From Maylandia zebra (lineage: Eukaryota > Chordata > Actinopteri > Cichliformes > Cichlidae): a DNA stretch of 64,000 nt. Where the stretch lies: the NCBI RefSeq assembly GCF_041146795.1, contig NC_135177.1, forward strand, positions 24,494,060 through 24,558,059. The letters are read 5' to 3'. How positions within the stretch are numbered: position 1 is the first letter of the stretch; every line of letters starts with the position of its first letter. Positions 25,501-38,800 of the stretch are shown here, one piece after another. The translations under genes and the position numbers were made by a program. The notes under the pieces are model-generated. The model was not told the origin of the DNA and ran no database searches. It was given only the letters and a program-made list of their open reading frames with translations.

Positions 25501-28500
25501 TCTGTCTGCCGCAGGGTTTCATTCACACAAGCTTTCCATTTCTCTGCTGCTTGCTTCCATTCAGAGTTAGCCTCGAGCTGCAGTGCAGCATCATACAGGA
25601 CCTGAAGTCAGTGACACAGAGACAGAGATTAACACAGAGAAATAACACAGTCACCATTTGCTTGCTAATTAAAAAAAACAAAACCTAATGAGTTGTGTAT
25701 TGTTTTATATCATAGTGTTTAAGAAATATAACACTTTTAAATATAACTATTTTAAAATTGCTGTGCAAAAGTATTCTCAGTGCTCCTCTAAGTAATCCTT
25801 ACAGCAGCATTAACAAACATTTACCTGAGGAGAAAAAGATTAACCGTTTATAAAACACACACTTATCAATAACGATGAGATGCTATTGAATTATAGGTGG
25901 TTTACACACTGATTATTACAATCCTTATTGTTAAGTGTTACCCAAAGCTAAAGGCTAGCGTTTGATGATGAAGTACATTTTTACTTTTGAGATATGTGCA
26001 TGTCATTACAGGCAGCATTTATGCCTAATCGTGATATAACACGTGTGGCTGGATAGTGAAAATGAGAGGCAGAGGCAGACACCTCACATCTGGATTGCAC
26101 GGCTAGAAAACAGACAAGTGAAGGTGAGAGTGAGACAGAGAAATTCAGTCCCTCAGGCCACGTCTGACTCTCCACAGTGACGTCTCTAAAACCATTCTGT
26201 TTGAACGCACTTCATTAGCAGTTGAGTTATGAACTTACATCAGAGTGAGGACTATTAGAGGACTAGCTATGGCTTAGTTAGGATCAATCAGTTAAAGAAA
26301 AGTCTGATATGTTTGTTCAAAGCCTTTAAACCTGTCTGCATATCGGCTATCATTAACTACGTAGTTAGCAAGGGCAAAAACTCTTCCACTGCTTAACTAG
26401 TGAATCAAAGCTTTTATGCTTTTTAGAAACTAAAACTGAGAACTATTGGTTCATTCCAGAGGACTTAAAGTGCTTCAAAAAGATAAGTAGTTTGGTCTTT
26501 CGTGCTATCTGCTTATAGTTGGACAATAGCAACACTAGCAGCTGTGAAAGAAGGTGGAAGGTAAGGCAATATGTTTGACTAGTGCTGACAAATACTGTTA
26601 ACCTAACCATTAAGCCTCTTTAGATAAGTGTTCTTTATCTTCGCCTACAGATTTTATGACAATGAAGCAGCTTTTTAGAATTTCTGTTGAATTAAGATAA
26701 TTTTTTAAGGTAATCACAACATTTTTGCTTTAAATTGCAACATTTAGAGTGGATGTAAGACAGCCTTCAGTTTTTTTAAATGTCTTTTTAAGACATAGAA
26801 ATGTCATGTGTCTCTCCTCTGTGCTTATGAAGGTATGAGGGCTCCAAAATGCTGAAGAATCAGCTGATTCTGAATGGGTCAGACAGTACATTTATTCAGA
26901 TTTGACTGATTTTTCTAAGCAGTGCAACCCAGTTTCTTCCCACTTACACTGTATGCCCCATTACTCTTCCCTCCTCACCCAGTGTTTCTCATTGTGACTC
27001 TCTCTGTCCTGAAAATCTTCCTCGGTCACGCCTTCCATCCGTCTGTACTTCTCGATGTTGTTTCTCATCTCCAGGTGAGAGGGGTTGGCCACGAAGTAGG
27101 TGTGAGCTGCCGATGCCGCCCTCTGCAACTTTTCCAGCTGATGTGGAGGAAAATGAGAGACTGAATGAAGTTTGTTACAGACCAATAAGGGTGTTGCTGT
27201 GATTATTTATGCAGCTGTGAGCTGAACTATAATTATGGCTGCAGACAATACTGACAGGTGCTTTCCTCTAAATGACAATTTGGAGCACAGTACTGGTAGA
27301 AGTAATGACAATTTAGGAGCTTTATTATGCAGCAGCTCCTTACGGCTGTGTAAAGAATGGCTTACCTTGTAGTAGGTGACTTGCAGAAAGTTATAAGGGT
27401 TGCGAGTGCCAAACTCGTATTCTATATCAGCAGAAACAGGAAGCTGTCCAACATGTGTGACAGAGCGTCCAATGCAGAACCTCAAACACTCAGCTTTTTG
27501 CTGCACCCAGTCCAAGGCCCAGAGGTCCCACATAGTCCCGTGTTCAGAGTCTAACAACACACACACCATTGAAAAAATGATAAGGTCCCAGCCTGTGGCA
27601 TATATTTTATAAATTTTGAGTTCTAGAACTGCAATCAATCCACAACAAAACACAAAAAAGCTTATCTCACACATTCTTTGAGCTCTTGAGGTCACATTGT
27701 TCTTTAGCTACGCATTTAGACACCGAGAAGTGAGAGTGAAGCTGCCAGTAACTTCATAAAATCTAGTTTCCAACTAGTAATTAACACAGACTCAAAGCTA
27801 TCTGTCTGGCTACATGATAGGTCCAATCTTTTTCTTCTTTTAGCCGTTCCCTTTAGGGCTGACCACAATGAATCCCCTGCCTCCATCTCACTCTTTCCCT
27901 ATTATCCACCATCTGCATGGCCTCCTTCACCACAATGAACCTCTGCTGTGGCCTTCCTCTTTTTTTCTTACCTTGCAATATATATAGCCACTATGTCGCC
28001 TGTGCGTATGTCCAAACCATCTCAACCATGCCTCTCTAACTCGTCTCCACCCACTCCACCCTGCCTGCATTCCCTTCTTCACCTCTCCCTTGTGTACTGT
28101 TTGTCGCTTTGGATACCCCAGATATTTAAACTCATCTACCTTTACTACCTCTACTCCTCTTCTCTTCAGAGCATAGGTACACATCACTATTTCGTCTGCA
28201 TGAATCCATGAATGCTCTACTTTACATATTCACTGAGTAGGTCAGTCATTTCTGGCCTTTCCTTAAAGTTGGCAGGTTTGAAAACATTCAGCAGGTTGTA
28301 TGGAAGAAGGTACTAGTGACTGCTCCCTTATTTCTCACAGCAGATGCCCCTCCTGACATAGCCCTTCAGGTTCATCCCTGAGGGTGTGTTTGTGATCTAG
28401 CAAGTGTAATTATGTCAGTTGTGAGAAGCTAAAAGAATAATTGAATTTCACAAAATCTGTTCTAATATGTTGCATGATGCACTGATGACATTAATACCAG

Positions 28501-29159
28501 GATATAAAATAAAAAGACTGGCTGACAGCTGATTCAGACACCGACACTTAGTCTGTGTTTTTTTGTTCCATTGAAGCAAATTAGCTTTAACTCTACACAG
28601 TTTTGAAACATCCAAGTCGCCCAAAACTGTGTCACAGATTATCTTTATTGGCCAATTTTTTTGCTGATATGCCAATATTAGTCAGCAGGGACAAAACTGG
28701 TCTACACCAGTGTTATATAGCTAATTTATTAATGCAGTTTAATGTAATTAACATGTTACTGACTGTTAATGAGCTTCTACAGCACCATTCAGGCGCATTG
28801 TTCAGACAGATCATCATATTACCAGTAATTGATCTGATATAATTTATATTACCGCCCAGCTTACCCAGTTTCTTCAGAGCCTCTGTCCCTGCTGCCATAC
28901 AGTCGTCATAACACTGCCTGCGGACCCCGAACAGTGATTCCCTGGTCACGATGGATTTCTCCAGCAGCTCTGCAGCTTTGCCCCACTCCCCACTAAAATA
29001 TGCGCGGACCCCGCTGTAATACAGAAAATCATACGGCTGCAGAAGTGACATAACATTGGGGCTGCCTCCTGCCCAAGCCGTTGAGGTAAAACTAAACAGT
29101 GCGAGAATAACACAATTAAACGCCACGTATACAGCCAAACGTCCCGATTGAAGCGCCAT
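19510..29159 (-). CDS. p3h3: p3h3 (LEPREL2), collagen prolyl 3-hydroxylase 3
   Basis: Fifteen coding exons in transcript order: 29159-28865, 27550-27366, 27137-26979, 25601-25409, 25090-24948, 24736-24647, 24555-24503, 24414-24335, 23462-23335, 23261-23166, 23094-22944, 22802-22685, 20768-20693, 20604-20464, 19677-19510. Phases agree and give 691 aa; 15 exons is the family norm. There is a signal peptide (MALQSGRLAVYVAF then a hydrophobic run to about residue 30), then TPR-like leprecan repeats with CxxxC motifs (ECRVQC), and a C-terminal 2OG-Fe(II) dioxygenase domain with iron ligands in HPVHVDNC and NPHGV and the cosubstrate Arg likely in TRGRRCALALW. The protein ends GGKDEL, the ER retrieval signal. 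The family 3-hydroxylates collagen prolines in the ER. Assignment to P3H3 rather than P3H1 or P3H2 rests on synteny with gnb3, cdca3 and usp5. Confidence 0.9.
21290..21495 (+). repeat. 3' end of a LINE-type repeat in a p3h3 intron
   Basis: The block contains 'ggtttcttcctgttaaaagg', a 'gggagtttttccttcc' block and a 'caatataaagcatcttgag' block, then an (AATTC)n-like tail at 21480-21494. This is one of the most frequent interspersed repeat tails in percomorph genomes, consistent with the 3' end of a non-LTR element. The family name is uncertain. It sits in the large intron between 20769 and 22684 of p3h3. Confidence 0.55.
27830..28390 (-). mobile_element. Internally deleted RTE-type LINE fragment in p3h3 intron 1
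   Basis: On the minus strand the translation contains a VDEFKYLGY block, an AGWSGWRRVREA block and an RWFGHTHRR block. These are C-terminal reverse-transcriptase-region motifs of a LINE family frequent in fish, which I assign to the RTE clade. Blocks that are normally far apart are adjacent here (the 'accatctcaaccatgcctct' block abuts the 'cccactccaccctgcctgc' block), so a large internal piece has been lost. It is inactive. Confidence 0.55.
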
Positions 29160-29893
29160 GGTCCGACAGGCAATCCCAGCAGAGGAGGCGAAGGTGGGAG
29201 CAGAGGAGGGACTCCAAGGGGAGAGCTACCCACAAAGTTTCCTCCCTGTTAAGAAAGTGGGGGCTTTTTTTGAATTTTGATGTACTTTTTAATGAATTTA
29301 ATACATGTAATACAACACTGCGCGTTTATTAACGACTACCGTTGGGTTTGCTTGAGTTTGTCAAATTGGATTTGCGGTATTGATGAGTTTTGACTTGATT
29401 GAACTTGTTATGTCTGAAGCTACAGTATTTGTACCTCACCCGAGAGGAACCCGAAGTACGCAACCGACGTTACCGTAAATACAGATGTAAAACAACTTTG
29501 GTAGTTTGAAGTGAAACTAATAGTTGTTGGTTGTATTTTGAAGAAAGTAATCATTTCTTATAATTAATAAAGCACTAACGCACATTCACATTTTCATAAG
29601 GCGACTCGGCAGTGGAAATACCAAGTATAAAATAGTCGTTTTTGCATTACAAAAATGAGAACGCGTACCTATATCCTGTGGATTACGGTAATGAGCAGCA
29701 GCCACTCTGTGTGCGGGACTTCTTTACGGCCTTCCCTCAACACAAGGCAGCGTCTCATGATTCATTCAGGCAAACACAGGCAGCACAACACGGGCCAGAC
29801 AACAGACGCGCTTCCGAGCCAGGGTATCAAGAGGCTGGGTGTCCAAACTCAGAGCAGGTGTCCCACTGCAAGGTGGAACTAGCGAGCTTCGTC
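29160..29893. promoter_or_regulatory. Shared head-to-head promoter interval of p3h3 and usp5
   Basis: Only 734 bp separate the start codons of p3h3 (minus) and usp5 (plus). The interval must hold both 5' UTRs and both promoters. No TATA box with convincing spacing was seen. CpG-containing stretches occur near both ends. An open frame in phase with usp5 starts at ATG 29642 and runs through 29893 into the usp5 ATG; I treat it as 5' UTR or promoter sequence. Confidence 0.5.
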
Positions 29894-32800
29894 ATGGCGG
29901 ACGTTGGTGAGCTTTTGATGTCGGTTTTGTCCACAATTCGGGTCCCGAAACCCGGGGACCGCGTCCACAAAGACGAATGCGCCTTGTCATTTTCCTCACC
30001 GGTGAGCCATTTTTCCTTTTGTAAATCAAAACTTCAGCCGATGGACAGTGTTGCTGTGTTGTATTCCCTTCCTCTTTCGTGATTCACACTAACGTAACGT
30101 TTTGCCAGTGCTGTCTCACTTTAATGCTCTGTTTTTCTACGTTTTCCCCATTTCAACTAACTAGCAGGTTAGCCTCAAGCTAAGCTAATAATGCAATGTA
30201 ATGGAAACTTAGCGGCTATAGCTTGTTAGCTAGCTGTGTGGGTTTAATAACTGAGTAAGCTGTCAAACTAAGTCAGTCACAACTGTTACAGGACCATTGA
30301 TTATGTAAATTTAACTTTGCTCAGTGTGTCACACTTAACAGACACTATTTTTCTGTGGACTTTAAAATAAACGAGCATTGCTTAACAGCAAAGGCTAGCA
30401 AATTGACAGGAGTGCTAGTTACTTTCACTGTAGCAACTGATGCTGTGACATGCTTAACTTATAGATCGCATCCAACTTTAATTTGCAAGTCTACTACAAG
30501 TGGTGCGAGATAAACAGAGAGGACAGTAAGCATTAAACACTGTCTGTGCTTCCTTTACAGGAGAGTGAAGGAGGCCTGTATGTGTGCATGAATAGTTTCC
30601 TGGGTTTGGGGAGTCAGTATGTTGACAGGCATCATGCTCGTACTGGTCAGAAGGCTTATTTGCACATCACCCGGACTCGTAAGGCCAAGGTGGGACACTT
30701 TATGGTTAAAATACGGTGATCTAAATTACATTTGTCTCTATCAGCACCATCCTTTTACATGTCCACTCACCTACTCTCAATGCCAACAGAAGGAAGATGA
30801 TGGTAACTCTGGCTCTGGACACCCACCTAAGAAAAAGCCCACCAGACTGGCTATAGGTGAGTGCATAAGCATGCATGTATTTAAAGAAAAAAGGCTAACT
30901 GTATGGGTTTTTTTTCCTAGAGACATGCTTCCACCCTTGTTGTTTTTGTTCTTTTCAGGTATTGAAGGAGGGTTTGATGTAGAGCAGGAGCAATATGAGG
31001 AGGACGTAAAAGTGGTGATTTTGCCAGACAGGCAGGAGGTGACATCCGAGGACCTGGCCACCATGCCTGATGTCGTAAGAGAGCGGGTGAGAGGTCTTGT
31101 TTGTTTTCTAGTCTGTTCAGGTTTTCCCCAGGTTGTCTGTATGTCAGTAAACGGTAAGATAAGATGTGCTTTATTAATTTCAAATGTTGGAAATCTCCTT
31201 ACTATATGCTCAGTTATCAAACAAGATACCTAATGCAAAATAATTATAATGCCACATCCTGTTTCACAGTGTGGCATGAAATAGGAAACCCATCCCTTTT
31301 CTTTGTTATTTATGTTCACATGTATTTTTTCCTCATCAAATTATAGTTAAAATGAAAGGAAATCCACTGATTTGTTTTTGAAAGTTGAATAAATCCATAA
31401 TCTTTTAAAAGTCTTGCTATAATTTTGTTAAATAATACTGCACCAAGATTTTGACCAAAATAATCATTATGATTTTTACCATAATCACACAGCCTTACAT
31501 TATCTTAGCAAACAAGTGAACCTTTTCAACAGTCCTTTAATACTAGAACTTGGGTGACATGCATATAGGTGTAGATTATGATTTATGGTTGATAAACGAG
31601 GCATTTTCTCTTGTTTCCCAATTGAGTTGGATGTGAGCACTCAACTGTGACACAGTCAGATTTAATGATAAGCAGTTTTTGAACACGTCAGCCCCTTAGT
31701 GCAAAGTGTGAGATCTCTGGATGCTCCTATGTGTAAATAGTGCAAATAATTGTCCAGAGAATTCACAGTGACAGTGGGCATGATGTGTCCTGCCCTCCAC
31801 ATGCTCTGCCTAGGCAGCTGTCTCGCCTAAACCTCACAAGAGTATTTCCAGTAGTGAGAACACGACCAGAGTGGATTATCTCAAGTTGCCTGCCTCACTT
31901 CAGACAATGTCCAGACCTGACTGCCAACATTTTCCAGAGTTCATGCTTTTTCTATTGTCAGTTATCAAGTATTTGAAGTTTTATCAAATCACTTAGATTG
32001 TAGGTGGTAAGATGTGTATTCTTTGAGTAATGTTTGGTTTATTGTTTTGAGCTGTATTTGTTACCATGGTGGAATAATTTCTGGTGTTGTTTCATGATAC
32101 TTGCCTGTTTGTTTGTGTGCAGAGGATGCATAGTGCTGCTATATCATCTCTTTATCATCATCTAACCTTTTGCCTCCTTCCAGTCTGTTTGGGAATTTTC
32201 TTTTTCTTTAAAGAAAAATTTCTGTGCTTAAGAGCAAGTGGACTTCAAATGAGATTTTCTTGAAATTTGTCCCCCTGCTGTCCACCTAGGTGTCCCTGTC
32301 TATGGCGGGTATCATGGCAGCTGACTCGGTGTCTCATACCTTACAAGTTCAGCAGTGGGATGGAGAGGTGAGACAGGAGTCGAAGCATGCCGCTGACCTT
32401 AAACAGCTAGACAATGGAGTCAAAATCCCTCCCAGGTGAGGCCAAAGTTCTATTATTTAATAAACTTGCCGTGCAGCAGCTCACATATTCTCTTCAAATT
32501 TGATAAAAGATGTGCTGGCTGTTAGGGCTGGGCGATATGGCCTAAAATCCATATTGTGGTATAATTTGAATCCTGTGCGGTAATTATATATTGCGATATT
32601 CTTTTCATCTGTATATATTGATATGTCCAAATGACTGAACAGTATAGAATGTCATTTTAAGAACATTTATTGTGCAAACGTTTTTTTTGTTTTCTTATTA
32701 ATTACAAAAATTTTCAAATAATTTTTAAGATATAACCGATCCTTTTCCAAACAATGTAACACAAAAATCTTAAATGACAAATAAAAATGAAGGTAAATGT

Positions 32801-35800
32801 GAAAAAATCTTTGAATAAAAAAATACAAGTAAAATATCAGTAAAACACTAAATTCTAAAATTATAGTTGTTTAAGATAAAGTGCAAATGTGCCTTTGGAA
32901 AAGATCAGTCTGTTGGTGTGTAGGGCCGTCTTTTGTCTTTCCACTTGACTGACTGGGCGTTTGTGGAGAGCGCAGTTTTTGGCTTTCCTCATATTCCAAA
33001 ATGTTCTTCGCTGTTACTGTACCCGGCATAATTTGCAGATGATATTTTTCTGCTTAACATCCGGCTGCTTAAACCCAAACACGGTCCATATGACCGACGT
33101 CACACCAGTCCCCTTTATGATCACCTCCTCCTCCTCCTCCCCACCTTTAAGCTCCATGCTTGCAGCCGCTGCGATGCTTTTGACCAAAACAGGCGCAGCT
33201 TGATGACATTATCAACATGCGCTATCGCAGTAGAGCGGTATAGTCAAAATTGCTACCGTTGGCCAAATTCATAGCATTTTTACCGCCCTTCCCTACTGGC
33301 TGTCTATATGTACAAATCTTATGGAGTTGCCACAGGTGTATCTATTTTAGTCGAGATACTGCCTTTCTACATTTAGAATCCACTGATTCAATATTGATCC
33401 TGTTCCCGTTTCAGTAATACATCGTAAAAGAGAGAATGTTGTCATTTAAGCTCTATAAAGGCCTGTTATCTTTATATCAGAAAGTGTGTTTATTGGAGGC
33501 TTTCTCTTCTGTCTGTCGTAGTGGCTGGCGGTGTGAGGTGTGTGACCTCCAGGAGAACATTTGGATGAACCTGACGGATGGCAAAGTTCTGTGTGGCCGC
33601 AGGTACTTTGATGGCTCAGGAGGCAACAACCATGCTCTGCTCCACTACCAGGAGACCGGTTACCCACTTGCTGTCAAACTCGGTACCATCACTCCTGATG
33701 GCGCTGGTAAGCGAAAAAACAATTTGATAGTAATTGGTTTCTGTTAATTAAATTTTTTTTACAGAGCTTATGCATGTGTCTGAAGCTCTGTCCCTGTGCT
33801 GTTTTGTTTTTCCAGATGTGTATTCCTATGATGAGGACGACATGGTGCTCGATTCCAAGTTACCAGAGCACCTGGCTCACTTTGGTATTGACATGATGAC
33901 CATGGAGAAAGTAAGTTTTATTTTTCTGCTGATTTTATTTTGGATTTGTTCACTTATCGACCAATGCAAGTTGAGAGCTGTCATATTTCTTCCTGGTTTT
34001 TAATGTTATGCATTAGATCAAGGTCGTGTAGATAGAAGTATTGATCAGTCTGCTGCTTTATGATTGGAGTGTTGTAAATTTAGACAGGGATATGGGACTT
34101 TTTTTTTTTTCCCCCCCTTTCTGTTTGCAGACATCCAAATAATGGTGGTGTCTACTTTTGTCTGTTAGATAGCCATTGATTGTATGGTGTTGCAAAAATT
34201 AAGGTCTAAAAAAGTCGCACTGCTACTGAGCTGAAGATACTTAAAAAAGATACTTCTCTTATTGAATATCTCACCCCCTTCTCATCTGGTTTTCATTTAT
34301 TACTGCTTTTGTTTTTCGTTAACTACATATTATGTTGTTCTTAATATAATAGTGCTTTAATATAATTATTACTGCTTATCATATCGATCTGCTTCCTTTT
34401 TTTCTGCAACACCTGTTTCCTCTTTGAATCCCTGCTGTCTTTTATTTCTTGGCCACCTGCTTCCCCTCTTATGCAGAGTGCAGTCTACACAGCTGTCTTG
34501 TCTAAGATGTCTGTACCTCTCACTGTGTACTCTAATGTTATTTCTTTTCTTGCTGATGTTTTTCTGTACACACCTAATGATGCTGCACAGCCGAGGAGGT
34601 GAAAGAATTGTGGGATAGTAAAGCAGAAGACAGAATACAGCAGTTAGTTGTATATTATAGTGTCTTGTCTGCCTGCCTGGTGTCATTAATGAGTCATACT
34701 GCCTAATCTCGTTTATCAGTTTTCTTAATATAAAAACTTTTCTTTAAGCTTTTATATTAAGCTTCTTGCAAAGCATTTTGCTTTCTTACGCAACATATCT
34801 TCCCTTTACTTGTAAGATAAGATACTTTGTTTATCTTAAGTTGAGAAGTTATGGCAGCACAAATATTAAAGATATAACATGCTTAAAGTGGAATAAGATA
34901 AACTGGCTCAATGAGGCAAAAAATAAACATGCAAACAATCAAAATTAAATTTTGGGGAGCATCAATGAATAAATATCTAAATAAAAGCTTGGATTACACA
35001 ATTTGTTTCTTATGAGGAAATCATCTTAGGTTAAAGTTCTGCATCATAAACCAAACAATATTGAACTGTGTCATTGTTCTGTTGCAATACCCAATTTCAG
35101 CCAGACTTGGCTTGTTGGTCAGATTGCCTCATATCTGGCTAGAATACTTCGGTAACAGAGAAGGTCATGGTTGACTTGATGATTGTGAGGGGCCCGGGTT
35201 GTATGGCTGCTAAACAAATACAAGTCATCAACCCTTTACTGAGCTTGACAGTTGGAACGAGATGTTTGTGCTGTTTGGTTTTCTCAGTATGTGGTGCTGT
35301 GTATTACAGTCAAGCATGTCCTCTTTGGTCTGATCTATCCAAAGGAAATTGTTTCAGCACTCTTGTGACTAGTTCAGATGCAACTTTGCAAACCTAAGCC
35401 ACGATGCTGTGTTTTTTAAGCGAGATTTTTTTTCTCCTGGAAACCTTTAAAAACAAGCCATAGATTTTCTAATCATGAAATCAATGAAATTTAATGAAAT
35501 TTAATGTTTAACACACTGAGGCCTGTACAATCTGAGATGCAGCATTTGAGTTTTTGGGGCCTCTGAGCATTATGTGGCCTGACCTTCAGGTGACTGCCTA
35601 CAAATTGTAAAATCTTCTGATTTTATAGAGCTGGTCAATGAGAATCTGTTACTGTTACCGATCTGTTACTGATAATCAGTTAATCGATTAAACCCTCTTA
35701 ATTACTATGGAAGCAGTAAGGGTATGCTTAGTTTTTAATTGGACTGCATAGAGTCTTGTATTTAAAATTTTTAATTTGAGTGAAAATTAGCAACAGCTCT

Positions 35801-38800
35801 AAACTCTGTGTAGCACATCAGTTTCTTGCTTCGCATTAGAACTAACTTAAATTGCATTGTCCCTTTTAAATAAATAATGAAATGAAATTCATAGTCATTT
35901 GGATGGCCTCTGTGTTAACTGATGGAGCAGTCGGTGTAGTGATTCAAACTGAATTCATACAGCAACAGCAGGTGCTGCTGGCCTTGGCAAGTAATATGAA
36001 TGTATTCTTCAGCTAACAGTTCAGTATTTAGGCCACAGAAGCGTTTCTCCACATGGTGTAAACCGATGTTTCATTCACAAACAGTGCAGTCCCTACACTT
36101 TTCTAAACCACTCAGATTAACTGAGCTCTGCCTGAAAAGTCCGGAAGCCAGATACAGTCCAGTCCAGGTAGTGTGATTGCAGCCACCATACTTACTGCAT
36201 TGACTTTTCTGCTTTCAGACTGAGAGGACAATGACAGAGCTGGAGATTGCTGTGAATCAGCGTGTGGGAGAGTGGGAGGTGATCCAGGAGTCGGGGACCA
36301 CCCTGCGCCCCCTGTTTGGCCCCGGCCTGACTGGCATGAAGAACCTGGGAAACAGCTGCTACCTCAATTCTGTCATGCAAGTGCTCTTCACCATCCCAGA
36401 CTTCCAGAGCAAGTCAGTAACCTCCTTTTTTTTTTTTTTTTTTTTTTTTTCTTTCTTTGAAACAGTCACCATCCAGCTGTGTCCAGCATGTTATTTCTTA
36501 TAGCAAACTGAAATAAAAATATTGCTTTTTAGTCAATATTCACCTAAAAGGTGAAAATTTGTCTGATACTTTGCATTAACATTTAAGATGAATCCAAAGA
36601 ATTTCCTTCAAGCTTTTCTGTCCGTGCCTCGCAGGTACGTGTCTAATATCGACAAGATAATTGATGAAGCACCGAGCGACCCAACCCAGGACTTCAAAAC
36701 CCAAGTGTGAGTTTCCTCATTTTAAACTACAAGCTTTTGTGTAATTATTAAATGTCCTCATTTGTACTGCAGGAGAGGGAAAGCGACTCTTTTTAAAATG
36801 TTAGACATGTTTTCGTGCTACCTTAGTTTTCATGCACATGTATTTACATACACACATATGGCTTTCTGATATTGGTGTCACACACAGTAGAATCAAATAA
36901 GCCATCTGCATAAATATACACAGGCACATTTACAGTGTGCCAGCTGTCAGCCACGAACCCAATTATTGTGTGCTTTTCTGGCAGCTGCATTTTCAAGTGT
37001 GATAATTGTCTTTTAATGTGTAAATACTGCCTTTCTCTTTTGAAAGGCGCTATTTTTAGACAGACTTACATCGACACCTGTTTGCTGTTATTTCGATAGC
37101 ACAGCAGAAAATCAACTAAAGAGCCTCGCTTCAGAAAAAAAAGAAAAATCCATTATTGTGAAAACAGAAGGTCGACACAGCTCATGTAACTTGACTCTTT
37201 ATCAACAGTTTGATATAATAAGATTAAGTCTACTTGCTACCTAATTTTCTTGTTTTCATTAAACTCATATCTACTTTATTGTAAACAATCTCTGCTTTTC
37301 AGTAGCTGCGCAGCGACCTTTCAACACAGATAATAATATCAGCTCCATGATTAGATTTTCCAGATTGTTATTTGAAATAAAAATGTAAAAAATACATCTT
37401 GGTCCATATTTAAATCCACCTTCTGCATGAGGCTCTGGCATCCCGTTGGATGTGCATCTTGTCAGCTTTGTTTGTTTATTACAGAGCCAAGCTTGGTTAT
37501 GGTCTGCTGTCAGGAGACTATTCCAAACCAGTACCAGACCCAGGAGAGGAAAATGGTGCAGCTGAACCCAGGGTAAGCAGAAGGAATCAGTCATACTGGA
37601 TCCAAAAAACTAGGTTTAAAAAAATATCCGTCCCTTATGCTGGGATTATCGCTCAGAAGTGAGTGAGACTATAGTACAACCAATGATGACTCCCACAACT
37701 GAGAAATCCTTCTTCTCCGGCTTTGCTTTCAGGGAGACCAAATCGGAATAGCACCGCAAATGTTCAAAGCACTTGTCGGGCGGGGCCACCCGGAGTTCTC
37801 CACCAATCGACAACAGGATGCTCAGGAGTTTTTATTGCACTTCATAAACATGGTGGAGGTAAAGTATCACTCTCATTGTATTTTCTTATTTGTTTGTTTG
37901 TTTTTTGGCCTTTTTCAACATTATTGGATAGACACAATGAAGAGAGGACAGGAAAGTGGGGGCAAAGAGAAGGGGGAAGACATGTGGCGAGGGGCCGCAG
38001 GTCGAACTCGAATACAGGCCGGCCGCCCTCAGCCGTGTGGCATGTGGTCGCCCGCTCAAAGCACTGAGCTAAAGTCTTTTACTTTTACATTTTTTCCTTA
38101 TTATTTTGTTTTAAATGTCCATTTTCTTCATCCTACAGAGAAACTGCCGCTCTGGGTCCAACCCGTCTGAAGCCTTCAGGTTTCTGGTGGAGGAGCGGAT
38201 TGTGTGTCAGCAGACACAGAAGGCCAAATACACACAGCGGGTGGATTACATCGTCCAGCTGCCCGTGCCCATGGACCAGGCTACCAACACAGGTGAGCAG
38301 CGGATGAGGACATTCTCTGCAACGTTAACATTTAGTTCTTTCCAGGTATTTAGACTTGAGCATTTCATTAAAGAGAAACCCGTTGTTGTTATTATTATTA
38401 TTATTATTATTTTATTTTTTAAATAACAGAAGAGCTTCAGGAGGCTGAGCGCCGCCGTGAGGAGGGGGACTCGTCAGCTCCGACAGTGCGTGCACAAATC
38501 CCCTTCACAGCGTGCATGGCGGCTCTCAGCGAACCAGAGATCCTCACGGACTTCTGGAGCTCGGCTGTTCAAGCAAAAACTACTGCTACCAAGTATGAAG
38601 AGAGACGCCCTCATAATGGAAGTAGTGAACTGGAACAGATTTTAAAAGATCTTTAGTAATGACAGCCTTTCTCTCATTTATCAGAACGACCCGCTTTGCC
38701 TCTTTCCCCGACCACCTGGTTATCCAGATTAAGAAATTCACTTTTGGTCTTGACTGGGTGCCTAAAAAACTGGGTGAGCAAAGATATGGTTACATTTTTG

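Noticed and set aside
27207-27695. 162-codon minus-strand frame as a separate gene
   Set aside because: Its core is p3h3 coding exon 2 (27366-27550); the extensions on both sides are intron.
29642-29893. Treating the upstream in-frame ATG as the usp5 start
   Set aside because: MADVGELL... at 29894 aligns with the known USP5 N-terminus in position and sequence; the extension has no recognisable homology.
32961-33203. 80-codon frame in a usp5 intron
   Set aside because: It lies inside the hAT element bounded by the 8-bp target duplications and matches no transposase.
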